Of a DNA stretch of 6,822 nt, positions 6,459 to 6,822 are shown piece after piece. Numbering within the stretch: position 1 is the stretch's first letter; each line of letters starts with the position of its first letter. The DNA is from Candidatus Kerfeldbacteria bacterium. GTDB lineage: Bacteria > Patescibacteriota > Patescibacteriia > PEXW01. The stretch is taken from assembly GCA_903867845.1 (NCBI GenBank), contig CAIPSZ010000055.1, positions 1-6,822 on the forward strand, given 5' to 3'. Below the pieces are notes generated by a model. The model did no database searches. It had not been told where the DNA came from and was given only the letters and a program-made list of their open reading frames with translations. A program made the translations under genes and the position numbers.

Positions 6459-6464
6459 TTCTTT

Positions 6465-6822
6465 ATGAAGAAGTCACAACGAAAGAAAGAGATAGTAACA
6501 ATCATTGGCCTTGGGTACGTTGGACTTCCTCTCGCAGTCCTCGCACTGGAAAAGGGGTATCGCGTATTTGGGGTTGTGAAGAGCCGGCAAAAAGCAGGCG
6601 CGCTTAACCGCGGGGTAAACACGCTCACTGACGAACCCGGTATCACACCGATCATTGCGAAAAAAGTTCTACGCGTCGCGACGTCGTACGAAAGCGTGAA
6701 GCGCTCCGACATTGTTGTCATTTGCGTACCCACACCAGTGGATGAAATGAATACGCCAGACCTTAGCCCAGTTATTGCAGCGAGTAAGGGGATTGCAAGA
6801 AATCTAAAGCGTGGGCAGCTCA
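6465..6822 (+). CDS. UDP-sugar 6-dehydrogenase, N-terminal part (3' partial)
   Basis: The reading frame begins at ATG 6465, six bases after the epimerase stop, and stays open to the window end (119 codons). After a lysine-rich start it has IIGLGYVGLPLA (13-24), the Rossmann signature of the UDP-glucose/GDP-mannose dehydrogenase family, then VICVPTPVDEMNTPDLSPV, typical of UDP-GlcNAc/ManNAc and UDP-glucose dehydrogenases (WbpA, WecC, TuaD type). These enzymes oxidise C6 of a nucleotide sugar to a uronic acid using two NAD+. The substrate cannot be told because the central and C-terminal domains, with the catalytic Cys, lie outside. The end of the second strand reads VFGVVKSRQKA where most relatives have an Asp that holds the NAD ribose. 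The product could feed the UXS-like enzyme upstream. Family call firm. Confidence 0.88.
   Translation, partial: MKKSQRKKEIVTIIGLGYVGLPLAVLALEKGYRVFGVVKSRQKAGALNRGVNTLTDEPGITPIIAKKVLRVATSYESVKRSDIVVICVPTPVDEMNTPDLSPVIAASKGIARNLKRGQL

Overview
The window is about 6.8 kb of densely packed, all plus-strand bacterial DNA of moderate GC content (roughly half). Most junctions are tight: three are 4-base ATGA stop/start overlaps, one gap is 1 base and one is 6 bases. Standard stop codons fit every gene, and no gene needs TGA read as an amino acid. The compact layout, several starts without a Shine-Dalgarno sequence, a secreted subtilase with FG-GAP repeats, and the GtrA and nucleotide-sugar genes would fit a candidate-phyla-radiation (Patescibacteria-like) genome. 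That assignment is inference; no rRNA or other marker is present.

Region 1 (2-3318) is an envelope protease module. The first gene enters from outside the window and encodes a membrane-anchored trypsin-like (HtrA/DegS-type) protein with a C-terminal PDZ domain. By motif alignment it has lost the catalytic His and Ser, so it looks like a pseudoprotease. It overlaps by 4 bases a complete secreted S8 subtilase with an intact Asp/His/Ser triad. The subtilase carries a C-terminal FG-GAP/VCBS region with a period of 50-51 residues, probably a six-bladed beta-propeller.

Region 2 (3315-3722) is a GtrA-family four-helix membrane protein, again joined by an ATGA overlap. A 72-base gap follows (3723-3794). 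It is the only real intergenic space in the window and holds an 11-base palindrome, a good sigma70-type promoter with an extended -10, and a small hairpin followed by five Ts.

Region 3 (3795-6822) is a surface-glycan precursor module. It contains a GT2 glycosyltransferase of the polyprenyl-phosphate sugar synthase type, a UDP-glucuronate-decarboxylase-like SDR protein, a GalE-like C4 epimerase, and the 5' part of a UDP-sugar 6-dehydrogenase that runs off the window. The likely logic is that the dehydrogenase and the two SDR enzymes interconvert UDP-sugars, the GT2 enzyme loads a sugar on a lipid carrier, and GtrA helps move the lipid-linked sugar across the membrane.

The points most worth a second look are the pseudo-HtrA/active-subtilase pair, the decarboxylase-like enzyme that keeps its fold and Tyr/Lys pair but lacks the Glu and Arg needed for decarboxylation, and the promoter-hairpin arrangement before the glycosyltransferase. 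I found no tRNA, rRNA, CRISPR array, insertion sequence or attachment site.
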